The position numbers and the translations under genes were made by a program. From the NCBI GenBank assembly GCA_019752635.1, contig JAIELX010000020.1, forward strand, positions 62,001 to 126,000: a stretch of 64,000 nt of DNA. Reading direction: 5' to 3'. The DNA comes from Candidatus Obscuribacterales bacterium. GTDB taxonomy: Bacteria; Cyanobacteriota; Vampirovibrionia; Obscuribacterales; Obscuribacteraceae. Shown in pieces: positions 45,426 to 54,593 of this stretch (its first letter is position 1; every line of letters begins with the position of its first letter). The notes beneath the pieces were generated by a model. That model was not told the origin of the DNA. It saw only the letters and a list, made by a program, of their open reading frames with translations, and searched no databases.

Positions 45426-45630
45426 CTACTTTTCTCCACCCGGTTGAGCAGTTCGAAGGAGTGCAGTTCTCCTTGACTTCTCGATGGGTTTATTCAACCA
45501 AAACAGGTGTGACGGGAGGATGTCCTCAATGTGACCCCAACGTGACCCTGGTGGTCTCACCATGCGAAGCGGAAGGCGGGAAACTACTCCCGCTCTTGCT
45601 TCTTGGCGTTTTTTGCAAAATGGAGCAGGA

Positions 45631-46788
45631 TTAACGCGCGGCGACGATTTCGTGTTTTGCGGCCCATGCGCTCATGTCGCGTTTGCCGATGGCTGCGGCC
45701 ATTAGGTCAGGAAACAGGTCCGGGGTGCAAGCAAAGGATGGAACCCCCATCTCGGCGAATGCCGATGCGTTTCTGTGGTCGAACATCGGCGCACCATCGT
45801 CATTTAGCGCAAGCAATGCAATGCACGTCACTCCGGCTGCGGTCAAGCTGCTCATGCGCTTGAGCATCTCAACGTTGTTTCCTCCTTCGAACAGATCGCT
45901 GATCAAAACGAGAATTGTTTCGTTCGGGCGCCTGACATAGCTCTGGCAGTAGGCGAGTGCACGGTTGATATCGGTGCCGCCACCTAGTTGTACCCCGAAC
46001 AAAATCTCGACTGGGTCGCTGAGGTTCTCGGTCAGATCAACCACTTCTGTATCGAACACAACCATACGAGTGTTCACCGCAGGAATTGATGCGAGCACGG
46101 CGCCGAAGATTCCCGAATAAACAACTGATGTGCCCATCGAGCCGCTCTGGTCTACGCAAAGAATAATGTCGCGAAGGCTTGATCGTTTTCGCCCGTATCC
46201 GATGAGCGCGTCGGGAATAACCGTGCGGAACTCCTTTTGATAGTTCTTCAAGTTGGCTTTGATTGTTCTGTTCCAATCAATTTCTCGATGCCGCGGGCGG
46301 CGATTGCGGACGGCTCTGTTCAGACTCCCTGCCACGGCTTGGCGCGTAGGGTTCGCCAGCTTCTTCATCAGTTCATCGACTACTTTGCCAACCACTTGCC
46401 TTGCTGTGTGCTTTGTCTTGGTCGGCATGGCACCGGATAGTGCCATCAAATCTGCAACTAGGTGGACATTGGGTTCTACGGACTGAAGGAGTTCCGGTTC
46501 GAAAAGCATTTGCTTCATGTCCAGTCGCTCAAGCGCATCGCGCTGCATTACCTGTACTACCGAAGAAGGGAAATACTTGCGAATGTCTCCGAGCCAACGT
46601 GATACGGATGGTGCTGAACTTCCGAGTCCGCCGCGTCGGCGATCCTGCTCAGCATCATAGAGAGCGGACAATGATTTATCCATGCCGACATCTTCCGCGC
46701 TCAATGTTGCGCCTGTGCCGTCACTCTCGTCGCCTCCCAGCACAAGCCGCCAGCGTCGTACTCTTTCATCCGTGGTAATGGCGCTCAT
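45631..46788 (-). CDS. VWA-domain (CoxE-like) protein, last gene of the SWIM/MoxR operon
   Basis: The 385-aa protein is helical up to about residue 200 and ends in a von Willebrand A domain. The metal-ion site begins with DQSGSM (about 213-218), continues with the Thr of GGGTDINRALAYC and the Asp of VLISDLFEGG, so the full MIDAS set is present. VWA proteins coupled to MoxR ATPases act as adaptors or substrates in metal insertion or remodelling. The layout resembles E. coli YehP. The ATG has AAGAGGGAA upstream. It is 64 bp after the DUF5682 gene, the largest gap of this operon. Confidence 0.92.
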   Translation of the reverse strand: MSAITTDERVRRWRLVLGGDESDGTGATLSAEDVGMDKSLSALYDAEQDRRRGGLGSSAPSVSRWLGDIRKYFPSSVVQVMQRDALERLDMKQMLFEPELLQSVEPNVHLVADLMALSGAMPTKTKHTARQVVGKVVDELMKKLANPTRQAVAGSLNRAVRNRRPRHREIDWNRTIKANLKNYQKEFRTVIPDALIGYGRKRSSLRDIILCVDQSGSMGTSVVYSGIFGAVLASIPAVNTRMVVFDTEVVDLTENLSDPVEILFGVQLGGGTDINRALAYCQSYVRRPNETILVLISDLFEGGNNVEMLKRMSSLTAAGVTCIALLALNDDGAPMFDHRNASAFAEMGVPSFACTPDLFPDLMAAAIGKRDMSAWAAKHEIVAAR

Positions 46789-46852
46789 CGTTTTCCCTCT
46801 TAAGTCTTCTCACATTTAAAATTTGGGTCGTGCGCAGTCGCGCAGAGGGAGG

Positions 46853-49243
46853 TCAATCTCCTTCCTGCACTTGCGGCGGTGAAAGTCCCAGACATAGTGC
46901 CACTACTTCTAGTGCCGCATCCGCCCTTTTCGAGTCAATTCCGAGTTGCTGTTGCTGCATCTTGCCGGCGGGACGGTGTCCAGCGACGACCCGTTCGCCC
47001 ATTTGTCGTCTTTCCGGTTTGGCGAATGTGGAAAAAGTTCTTCTCATTAGCGGTAGAACGTTGGTGAATACGGCATCGTTCAAAGACGACAGCCAATCAT
47101 CAATTGCGGCAAAAAGGGGCTCGTCGTGAATCAAAACCAAACCGCTGCCGCTCAAGAAACCTTCCGCCCAGTTTGCCGCATTCACAGGATCTACTGCTTG
47201 CGAAAGAGCCAATCCGATGCGAGTGGCTGCGTCGGCTTCGCTAATTTGCCCCGCGTCGCGCAAGATCCGGCAGGCTCGACCGGAGATGATTCCGTGAATG
47301 TTGAAGTCCTGTGCCAACTTGAACAAAGGCTCATGCCAAAGCTGCGTTAAGTCTGCTTTCTGGAGCAAAGTGATCGCTGAGTTCAGCTCGTTGATATGGT
47401 TGAACATATCTTGCGCCGCTTCATCGTTTAGAGAAGCGCAAGAGGACGCAAGCCCAGCGGATATTCGGGTCACCAGCCCGTCAATTATGTGGTCCACCGA
47501 ACTGAGATCGGTCTTGCGCACATTTCCGTATCGGGCGATATTGCTTAGGGGAGGAACCGCAGCCATTAGATGAGTGATATCGCTGGCAATGGCGGCCTCA
47601 TTTTCGACTCGCTGCATTATATGTTCTACGGGAATGTCGGAGAGCAAGGCTCGATCCAGAAGTGTTGTCAGCTCTGGCAGACTCTTTGATTTATTGGCAA
47701 GATCCGCAGCGAAATTTGCTGCTGCCTCGCCTACGGTCTTTCCCCACCTTGCAGCGTCAATAATGCGGATGCTGAACTCCGGATGCCATTTGACTCGCCA
47801 GTGTTCACGGAATGTGCCTTTGACCTTTGCGGTCTGTCTCTCAATTCGCCCCCATGGTGTGCCGATTAAATCGAGCCTGTGAAGCAAGTGGCTGCGATCA
47901 AGATCCATTTCCTTTCGCAAATCCAGCTCGTAGATTTTCTCCGTAGCCTCAGCGGGGATGCGCAGTCGCTTCTGCTGGCGCTCCAGGTCCTTCTGCAATG
48001 GAATCGAAGGTGTTTCCTCCGGTACCGCTCCGAGTTCTTCGCCGACGATGAGCTTGTTTTGAATGATCTTCAGTGGCACTTCGTTGCCAAAGCACAGAAC
48101 TGATTGTCCCGCTTCCATCAATTCTTCCAGCCCTGCCAGGGGGCGTCCGCGCAGAGCAGCTAGACATTCGGCCAGTCGTACGGACTCAATTACGTTGGCA
48201 GACGATGCATCCATGTCCTCCTCTCGGAGAAGTCGGGCGACACGAGACATCCACTTCTCTGCAACAAGTCCATTGCAGGTCCACAGATGGTGATACCATC
48301 CCGGAGAATTTACTCCGGCACCATAACCACTGGCGAAAGTGAGGCGTCCGTTGGTCCATGGAATCCATGTCGATTCTACCTTGATCTTTGGTAATCCTTT
48401 TAGAAGCGCGGCATCCTCTTTGGCCGGTGGCATGTTATCCAACGCGGGGACGTGCCAGGCTCCGCAGACCACTGCAATTTTCTTGAACCCTTCCTTGATA
48501 GCGGTTCGGATGGTCTGACGCATGTGGGCTTCTCTCAGTGGTTCAACCGCATCGGGATCCGGATCGACGATCTCGCTTCGCAGACTCGTCATCGCTTCTT
48601 TGATTGCAAGAAACAGATCGCGATTGTTGCTTCTGTGTTCGACCATATGTTCCCACCAGCGCTCGCTGTCGCTGTAGCCGGCCGCGGTAGCCAGCCAATG
48701 AAGCGGATCGCGGCGAATACTTATCGCACTGAGATCGTCTTTGGCTGTTCGTTCTGTAACTGAAACAGTTTTATCCGGGTCTGCTGTTTCGGCTTCCACG
48801 TCACTGTCAGCAAGATTGTTGTCAGTGTCTTTTTTGTCCTCACTTTCACTGTTTGTGACTGTCTCAGTCTCGTTTTCTGAGCGTTCGTCCAACGTTTCCT
48901 TTTCTCTTGCCTCAGAGAGCGCAAGCCAGTTGGTTTGCGGCAGATCCATAAAGCGAACGGGGACCCGATGATTGTAGCCAAATGAGATTGCCTGCCATTC
49001 AGGCGAAAACACGGCAAACGGATAATAGACGGCCCTGCGTGGCGATTCCGGCGAGTAGATGAGAAGCGAGACCGGAGGGCGCATGTCTGTGTGCACTACT
49101 AAGGGGAGCACGCTGTGCGCATCGGGTGGACCCTCTATCAGGATGCAGTCTGGCTGCATTTCCGCTAATGCCTCGACAACGCTTCTTGCAGAACCCGGAC
49201 CGAGGTGCCGAATGCCGAGCAGGCGGACTTCAGAGTCTGTCAT
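46853..49243 (-). CDS. DUF5682 family protein, 796 aa
   Basis: The N-terminus LLGIRHLGPGSARSVVEALA, followed by CILIEGPPDA and VPVRFMDLP, is the recognisable start of DUF5682 (a domain resembling the TraB/ChaN-type haem or GTP-linked folds, H-x-G-PGS). An acidic, low-complexity insert lies at about 127-185 (Glu/Asp/Thr rich), followed by CGAWHVPALDNMP and long helical segments to the end. Its E. coli counterpart appears to be YehM. It has no defined activity. The ATG at 49243 has AGAGG upstream and starts 10 bp after the MoxR gene, so the two are tightly coupled. Confidence 0.9.
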   Translation of the reverse strand: MTDSEVRLLGIRHLGPGSARSVVEALAEMQPDCILIEGPPDAHSVLPLVVHTDMRPPVSLLIYSPESPRRAVYYPFAVFSPEWQAISFGYNHRVPVRFMDLPQTNWLALSEAREKETLDERSENETETVTNSESEDKKDTDNNLADSDVEAETADPDKTVSVTERTAKDDLSAISIRRDPLHWLATAAGYSDSERWWEHMVEHRSNNRDLFLAIKEAMTSLRSEIVDPDPDAVEPLREAHMRQTIRTAIKEGFKKIAVVCGAWHVPALDNMPPAKEDAALLKGLPKIKVESTWIPWTNGRLTFASGYGAGVNSPGWYHHLWTCNGLVAEKWMSRVARLLREEDMDASSANVIESVRLAECLAALRGRPLAGLEELMEAGQSVLCFGNEVPLKIIQNKLIVGEELGAVPEETPSIPLQKDLERQQKRLRIPAEATEKIYELDLRKEMDLDRSHLLHRLDLIGTPWGRIERQTAKVKGTFREHWRVKWHPEFSIRIIDAARWGKTVGEAAANFAADLANKSKSLPELTTLLDRALLSDIPVEHIMQRVENEAAIASDITHLMAAVPPLSNIARYGNVRKTDLSSVDHIIDGLVTRISAGLASSCASLNDEAAQDMFNHINELNSAITLLQKADLTQLWHEPLFKLAQDFNIHGIISGRACRILRDAGQISEADAATRIGLALSQAVDPVNAANWAEGFLSGSGLVLIHDEPLFAAIDDWLSSLNDAVFTNVLPLMRRTFSTFAKPERRQMGERVVAGHRPAGKMQQQQLGIDSKRADAALEVVALCLGLSPPQVQEGD

Positions 49244-49253
49244 GGGAACCTCT

Positions 49254-50354
49254 TTAGGTAATGTCTCGGCAAGCGCGATAAATGTCTTTCCATCCCTCGC
49301 GTTCTTTCACTACTGTTTCGAGGTACTCCTTCCACACTATCAAATCTTGTACCGGATCTTTGATCACCGCGCCGGTGATGCCGGATGCAACGTCTGCAGC
49401 AGAAAGTTTGCCTGAGCCGAAGTGCCCCGCCAACGACAAGCCGCTGTTTACGACCGAAATGGCTTCGGCTGTACTCATGGAGCCGCTGGGAGTCTTCAGC
49501 TTCGACTTGCCGTCGGCTGTCAAACCGCTACGCAACTCGCGAAAAATTGTGACAACGCGTCGCACTTCTTCCAGTGCCGGCGGTTCAGCCGGTAGTTCCA
49601 GCGCTCGGCCCATCGATTCAACTCTGCGGCGCACGATCTCTACTTCTTCTTCCATAGTTTCCGGTACCGGCAACACCACCGTGTTGAACCGGCGCTTCAG
49701 GGCGCTGGACAAGTCATTTACGCCTTTGTCGCGGTCGTTCGCGGTGGCGATCACGTTGAAGCCCTTAATTGCTTGCGCTTCTTCATTGAGTTCCGGAATT
49801 GGCAGCGTCTTTTCAGAAAGTATGGTGATCAGTGTGTCCTGAACGTCTGAGGGAATCCTCGTCAACTCTTCTATTCGGGCAATCTTTCCATCTTTCATTG
49901 CGCGCATCACCGGACTTGGAACCAGCGCTGCGATTGATGGACCCTCCGCCAGCAGGCGCGCATAGTTCCAGCCGTAGCGAATCGATTCTTCGGCTGTGCC
50001 GGCTGTGCCCTGAACAATTAACGTCGAATCCCCGGATATCGCTGCGGCAAGATGTTCTGAGACCCACGATTTCGCGGTGCCGGGAACGCCGAGCAACAGC
50101 AGTGCTCGATCGGTCGCCAGCGTCGCTATAGCAATCTCCATCAATCGTTTGCTTCCGATGTATTTAGGAGTGACTTCGAATCCGTTGGGCAGCTTCCCGC
50201 CCAGAAGATATGTTGACACTGCTCGCGGTGACACTCGCCAGCTGGGCGGTCGTTGATGCTTGTCCTGCTTTTCCAGTTCCGCCAGCTCTTCTGCAAACTG
50301 ATGCTCAGCGTGACCGCGAAGAATTTCCGACGCTTCCGACTTTACTTCGGGCAT
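49254..50354 (-). CDS. MoxR-type AAA+ ATPase of the SWIM/VWA operon
   Basis: The 366-aa ATPase has Walker A GVPGTAKS at 89-96, a Walker-B-like strand KIARIEELTRIP near 155 and sensor-1 GFNVIATANDRDKGVNDL. The usual Asp-Glu of Walker B appears here as Glu-Glu. An arginine finger candidate is in SALKRRFNTVVLPVP. The family works as a ring-shaped chaperone together with a VWA protein, encoded two genes downstream. It resembles E. coli YehL. The ATG follows GAGGGAGAGAG. It lies 18 bp after DUF5691. Confidence 0.93.
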   Translation of the reverse strand: MPEVKSEASEILRGHAEHQFAEELAELEKQDKHQRPPSWRVSPRAVSTYLLGGKLPNGFEVTPKYIGSKRLMEIAIATLATDRALLLLGVPGTAKSWVSEHLAAAISGDSTLIVQGTAGTAEESIRYGWNYARLLAEGPSIAALVPSPVMRAMKDGKIARIEELTRIPSDVQDTLITILSEKTLPIPELNEEAQAIKGFNVIATANDRDKGVNDLSSALKRRFNTVVLPVPETMEEEVEIVRRRVESMGRALELPAEPPALEEVRRVVTIFRELRSGLTADGKSKLKTPSGSMSTAEAISVVNSGLSLAGHFGSGKLSAADVASGITGAVIKDPVQDLIVWKEYLETVVKEREGWKDIYRACRDIT

Positions 50355-50372
50355 TTTCTCTCTCCCTCTTTT

Positions 50373-51920
50373 CTAACTATTCATGGTTGCGATAATTTCG
50401 CGTCGTTCCCGCATAAACGCTATAGCGCTATCTACTTGCTGATACACGTAGGGCCAATTAGCCGCTTTTGTGTCCCATCGTCCGTCAAGCTCCGGAAAGA
50501 GACCTGTATCTCCTCTGTGTCCAATCAAAGTGATTGCGTGCGAGATTTCCCACGCTACCTTTTCGGGAATAGAAAGGTCTTTCTTGACCAAGTCCAAAAT
50601 CATTCGCGTAAATGGAGCACTCCACGTTGCCTCAATGGCCAGGAGCAGTGTTGTTAGGCGGTGTGAATCTTTACTGGTGCTGAAGCCCCCGTATGCGGCG
50701 ATCGCCGTGGCTACAGCCTTCTCTTTCTGTTCTGTGCTCAAATGAATCAAGAGTGCCGGCTCTTGTAAGTATTCAGGTATCTGAGCCGCCACTGCAAATA
50801 GCGCTTCTATCCACGGCGCAGAACCGTGCAGTTGGGCTGCCGCCACCCACCCGGACAGTAGCAAGTGTTGCCAGTCTTTACTCTTCAAGGCCAGTCCGAC
50901 AAGTTCCGGCGGCGACAGCGAAAACTTTTCACACCAGTGCGCCGGGTTGATAAATCCGATCATCTGACATAGCCAACTCTGTTTGTCACCAAGTCGTTTG
51001 TCTGAAGACTTTAGTTCGACACCGTCTCGCTGCATGCTCTTGTCGCACTCGTTGGGCATTTCTAAATTGAAGTCGTTAGCGGTGATTGTAAGCAACGCCG
51101 ATGCTCGATCAATCATTCTCAAATTGTAGCGAGAATGAGGTAGTCGGCTCAGGAGCAGACGTGCCGCAGTCCTGACTTCTTTACGTCCATCCATCAGGGC
51201 TTTCTCTTCCAGAAATGGCTCATCGTCCATGCTCAATTCGATTGCAAAAGCATCCACGAATGCCTGCCGATCTTTGGGCGTATCCTCCGCCCACGTGGAT
51301 TCAACTAGACGCCGCGCATCTTGCGATCGTATTGCGCGTAAGTTTTTCAACAAACCGAGTCGTTCTCCGGGAAGTCCGGTCTGCCACGCAGCATCGATGG
51401 ATTCCGGTAGACTGCTGGATTGTTCGCCGGTTAGCTGCTGCCATTCGGGATTCAATTTTGCCAGATTTCGACCGACAGCACCAACTACTTTCATGATTGC
51501 GGCGACTGAACGATCCTTCGCTGCGACATCAAGCAGTCGTGGTATCAAATGTGGTGGTGCTAACTTTTTGCTGCTAACGGCGCACTCAAGCCATTGGTCC
51601 AACAATCCAGGGTCTGATTTCGGTAGAAGAGCTGCATTGAGTTGTTCTGCTGATTTTTGGTTGCATTCGCACCAACCTTCACCGTTGTCGCTCTCCATTA
51701 ATACTGCAGGGTACGTGGATTTCTGTGCCATCGCTCCTGCCGCTGAGTGGACAGCCAGTATCGCTGCTACTGCCAGAAGCTTTTGTTCCTTGTTGCGACG
51801 ATCGTCAGTGCAGACTGCGGCTATGGTAACGCCGAGAATACCGCCGGAAGTGAGCTGCGGCATCTGCTGCCTTTCGCTTCCGAGCACCGCTGCCGCCACT
51901 ATGCTTTTCCAGTCGGACAT
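50373..51920 (-). CDS. DUF5691 family helical protein, 515 aa
   Basis: The product is largely alpha-helical with a HEAT-like pattern (SEQ such as VRTAARLLLSRLPHSRYN, and LLKNLRAIRSQDARRLVEST). The N-terminus SDWKSIVAAAVLGSERQ is the start of DUF5691, a family usually found beside SWIM, MoxR and DUF5682 genes. The ATG at 51920 is chosen over a TTG at 51938 because a purine-rich GTGAGAGAAAG precedes it. It begins 7 bp after the SWIM gene ends. No enzymatic motif is seen. It is probably a structural or adaptor part of the complex. Confidence 0.88.
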   Translation of the reverse strand: MSDWKSIVAAAVLGSERQQMPQLTSGGILGVTIAAVCTDDRRNKEQKLLAVAAILAVHSAAGAMAQKSTYPAVLMESDNGEGWCECNQKSAEQLNAALLPKSDPGLLDQWLECAVSSKKLAPPHLIPRLLDVAAKDRSVAAIMKVVGAVGRNLAKLNPEWQQLTGEQSSSLPESIDAAWQTGLPGERLGLLKNLRAIRSQDARRLVESTWAEDTPKDRQAFVDAFAIELSMDDEPFLEEKALMDGRKEVRTAARLLLSRLPHSRYNLRMIDRASALLTITANDFNLEMPNECDKSMQRDGVELKSSDKRLGDKQSWLCQMIGFINPAHWCEKFSLSPPELVGLALKSKDWQHLLLSGWVAAAQLHGSAPWIEALFAVAAQIPEYLQEPALLIHLSTEQKEKAVATAIAAYGGFSTSKDSHRLTTLLLAIEATWSAPFTRMILDLVKKDLSIPEKVAWEISHAITLIGHRGDTGLFPELDGRWDTKAANWPYVYQQVDSAIAFMRERREIIATMNS

Positions 51921-51927
51921 CTTTCTC

Positions 51928-53274
51928 TCACTTCGCAACGAATGCGTTGCATCGCATAAACCTTCCCTCTTGCGATACCGAAAGCGGATAGATACGTCTG
52001 CCGTTCCACTCGCCGAACAAGTTCATAGGTGCACCGCGACTCAATGCCATGATGCTCCAGGCGACATCACGAGTGGTGCTCATTTGTATGCAGTGACCGG
52101 CTTCGTCTTGAAGCTCCCAGAGCTTTCCCCCGTCGATAGGCACAGCGCGAACGTCTTTCAGTGCAACCGGACAGAGTTCCGTCCATGGATTTTTCGCCAG
52201 CGATTCACCCCAGGCGGCAAAGACACTATTGACTGTGTTTGCACTGCAGGGAATCGAATTGTAAGGGCAGGGCTGGCCTCTTCGCGATTTGATAAGGGCT
52301 CTGCTCTGCGTGTTGCCGGGAAAATAGACAATCTCCGCCTCCACTTTCGTGCCCGGAAGCAGGCTCGTGTCCAAGTAGGCATTGCCGAAAGCAAAGGCAA
52401 GAACCAGTGCTGACTTTCCGGTGGTTTCGCCGTACAACCAGGTTCGTTGTGATTTTAGTCGCTCATCTTCCTCCACGGACTGACCGGTGACGTACCAGGT
52501 ATCGTTGATGCCCGCTCGGGCCAGCACTTCCTCCTGCGGCACGTTGTATCCGATCAGGTTGCGTAGCTCACACGCCAGTGGTGCCGGTAGCGCATCGATG
52601 CGCCGATAGGCTTCCAACAGCAGGTGGATGCGGGCAAGTCGGTCGAGAAGCCTGTCTTGCCAGTGCGATCCTGATGACACGATGCCACCGCATTCGCGCA
52701 CCAGGCGTGCCAGTCCTGAGGCTTGCGCGTCCACCAATCGCTTGGCTTGCCCTTCCCAGAACTGGTAGGGCTTACCCTGCAAATCGGCCAGCCCGTGACG
52801 CACTGCGTCTTCAAGCCAGCGGCTGAGATCGGCGACGCCGTCGTCAACTTTTTGCTCGCGTTTGGCGGCCCGCTTGGCTCGAGACTCCTCGTCCACTGCT
52901 TTTGCCGGTTCTTCCGCTTTCTTGACTTTCTTTTCCGAGCGTTCCTGCCGTCCGGCCATCCACTGGTTGGTCCACTCGGGCATCTCTGTTGTGGCGAACG
53001 CTGCAGGCTCTTTCGCTAAAAGCAACAACAGTCCAAGACCGTGCTTGCAAGGAAATTTTCGGCTGGGGCAGCTGCACTTGAACGCAATTTCCGTCAGGTC
53101 CGCGCTTGTTTGATATGGCTTGGCACCACTGCCTTGACACTCGCCCCACGCAGCGCTGCCGTTCGCGCCAAGGTTGCCCCACTTAGCTTGCCTTGCCAGA
53201 TCGCGGCCCGCTTTAGCCGAGCTGTCGTCGGGCGCCATCGCCATGATTTGGTCCGAAGTGAGGCTGAATGCCAT
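51928..53274 (-). CDS. SWIM zinc-finger protein, first gene of the operon
   Basis: The SWIM signature CxCx6CxH is present: Cys67, Cys69, Cys76 and His78 in FKCSCPSRKFPCKHGL. SWIM domains bind nucleic acids or proteins. The start at 53274 (MAFSLTSDQIMAMAPDDSSA) is supported by GGGAG 7 nt upstream and by the typical ...APD..SAKAG.. beginning; in-frame starts at 53298 and 53325 are weaker. The middle (about 130-170) is Lys/Glu rich, and the rest is helical. It resembles E. coli YehQ. This gene leads a five-gene leftward operon and is divergent from Ku. Confidence 0.92.
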   Translation of the reverse strand: MAFSLTSDQIMAMAPDDSSAKAGRDLARQAKWGNLGANGSAAWGECQGSGAKPYQTSADLTEIAFKCSCPSRKFPCKHGLGLLLLLAKEPAAFATTEMPEWTNQWMAGRQERSEKKVKKAEEPAKAVDEESRAKRAAKREQKVDDGVADLSRWLEDAVRHGLADLQGKPYQFWEGQAKRLVDAQASGLARLVRECGGIVSSGSHWQDRLLDRLARIHLLLEAYRRIDALPAPLACELRNLIGYNVPQEEVLARAGINDTWYVTGQSVEEDERLKSQRTWLYGETTGKSALVLAFAFGNAYLDTSLLPGTKVEAEIVYFPGNTQSRALIKSRRGQPCPYNSIPCSANTVNSVFAAWGESLAKNPWTELCPVALKDVRAVPIDGGKLWELQDEAGHCIQMSTTRDVAWSIMALSRGAPMNLFGEWNGRRIYPLSVSQEGRFMRCNAFVAK

Positions 53275-53337
53275 GAGTTTCTCCCGGGCGGGTGCCATAT
53301 TTTTTCCCGCATATGCCAGACTCAATCGAATAATTTA

Positions 53338-53488
53338 CCATATGTGCGTATGGTAGATCCGGGACATGTCCGCTTTCCAATTGCTGAGTTTCCGAATAAA
53401 TTTCGAATTTTATTTTTTCGAAAAAGTGGCGAGACCCGAAAGGTACGCGAGGACAGTCCGGGCATTGCTCTGCCATACATGTGTATGA
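53338..53488. promoter_or_regulatory. Two related dyads in the SWIM/Ku divergent region
   Basis: CCATATGTGCGTATGG (53338-53353) and CCATACATGTGTATGA (53473-53488) agree at 12 of 16 positions, with all differences transitions, and both are near-palindromic. The region holds no gene (53275-53597). A weaker third match, TCACACGTGCGTATAA at 54548-54563, overlaps a TATAAT upstream of ligD. They look like binding sites for one regulator of both transcription units; the regulator is not identified. Confidence 0.5.
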
Positions 53489-53597
53489 GCGGTCGCTGCT
53501 GAATAGAGGCTACAATGGGCGGGAACGATATCGGAGCATGGCGCGATCGATATACGTCGCTACTACTGGTAGCACCGCAAGAAGAAGGGTAGAAGAT

Positions 53598-54446
53598 ATG
53601 GCGGCACGAGCAATCTGGACAGGTGTAGTAACATTCGGAATGGTCAGTATTCCGGTAAAGCTTTACTCTGCGACTGAAAGCAAAGATGTTTCTTTCAACA
53701 TGTTGCATAAAGAATGCAAGGGTAGAATTCGCGAGCAAAAATTCTGCCCGACCTGCGACAGAAAGATTGAAACAGACGAGATTGAAAAGGGTTATGAATA
53801 CGCAAAAGATCAGTACGTTCTGGTAAACAAAGACGACCTCGAAAAGCTGCCCTTGCCCAACAAGAATGTTATCGAAATTACGTCGTTTGTGCACCAGTCG
53901 GACATCGATCCTGTCCACTACGACAAGAGCTATTACATCGAGCCCAATGATGCAGCTCTGAAGCCATTCACGTTATTCATGAAAGCGATGTCGGACAAAG
54001 GCATGACGGCTGTTGCCAGTGTTGCGATAAGAACGAAGCAGCGCTTGTGTGCATTGCGCCCCATGGACGGTACGCTGATGATGAGCACGTTGTTGTACCC
54101 GGATGAAATTCGAGTGCAGCGAGGCAAGGAATTGCCGTCAGTCAACATCTCAGACAAAGAACTGGCCATGGCTGAGAGTCTGATCGATTTAATGACAGGT
54201 GAGTTTGATCCCGATTCGTACAAGGACCATTACCGAGAAGCCTTGTTGCAGATTATCGAAGCGAAACTCGAAGGACGCGAGTTGGAAGCCGTGCCTACAG
54301 CTGCGCCTGCCAAAGTAGTCGATCTGATGGAGGCGCTAGCCGCCAGCATGGAAGCGATGAAGGCTCAGAAAGCCGGCGCGAAGACCGCCGCTGCGCCGGT
54401 CGAAGAAGATGCGAAACCCAAGAGAAAACGTGCCGCAGCGGGCTAA
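53598..54446 (+). CDS. ku: Ku protein, non-homologous end joining
   Basis: This 282-aa bacterial Ku binds double-strand DNA ends as a homodimer and recruits LigD. The conserved start MAARAIWTGVVTFGMVSIPV, the FNMLHKECKGRI segment, the section PVHYDKSYYIEP, and TLLYPDEIR follow the family. A Lys/Arg-rich C-terminal tail (KPKRKRAAAG) is also typical. The ATG at 53598 fits the family start and has AAGGG upstream; a longer frame from 53481 adds non-conserved residues. ligD lies 147 bp downstream on the same strand. Confidence 0.97.
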   Translation: MAARAIWTGVVTFGMVSIPVKLYSATESKDVSFNMLHKECKGRIREQKFCPTCDRKIETDEIEKGYEYAKDQYVLVNKDDLEKLPLPNKNVIEITSFVHQSDIDPVHYDKSYYIEPNDAALKPFTLFMKAMSDKGMTAVASVAIRTKQRLCALRPMDGTLMMSTLLYPDEIRVQRGKELPSVNISDKELAMAESLIDLMTGEFDPDSYKDHYREALLQIIEAKLEGRELEAVPTAAPAKVVDLMEALAASMEAMKAQKAGAKTAAAPVEEDAKPKRKRAAAG

Positions 54447-54593
54447 TGGTTCGTACTAGATTGGCCTGGAACTACCAAGCTAACGAATCGCAATGCTGGA
54501 AACTTGAGCACCGATATTGGTGTTCTCAACGGGCGTGCCGCCAGCACTCACACGTGCGTATAATATGCTCAGCAGCGCTGAGCGGTTAGACTT

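Noticed and set aside
53481..53597. N-terminal extension of Ku from an upstream start
   Set aside because: Ku families begin at MAARAIWTG; the extension is not conserved in character and would cover one of the dyads.
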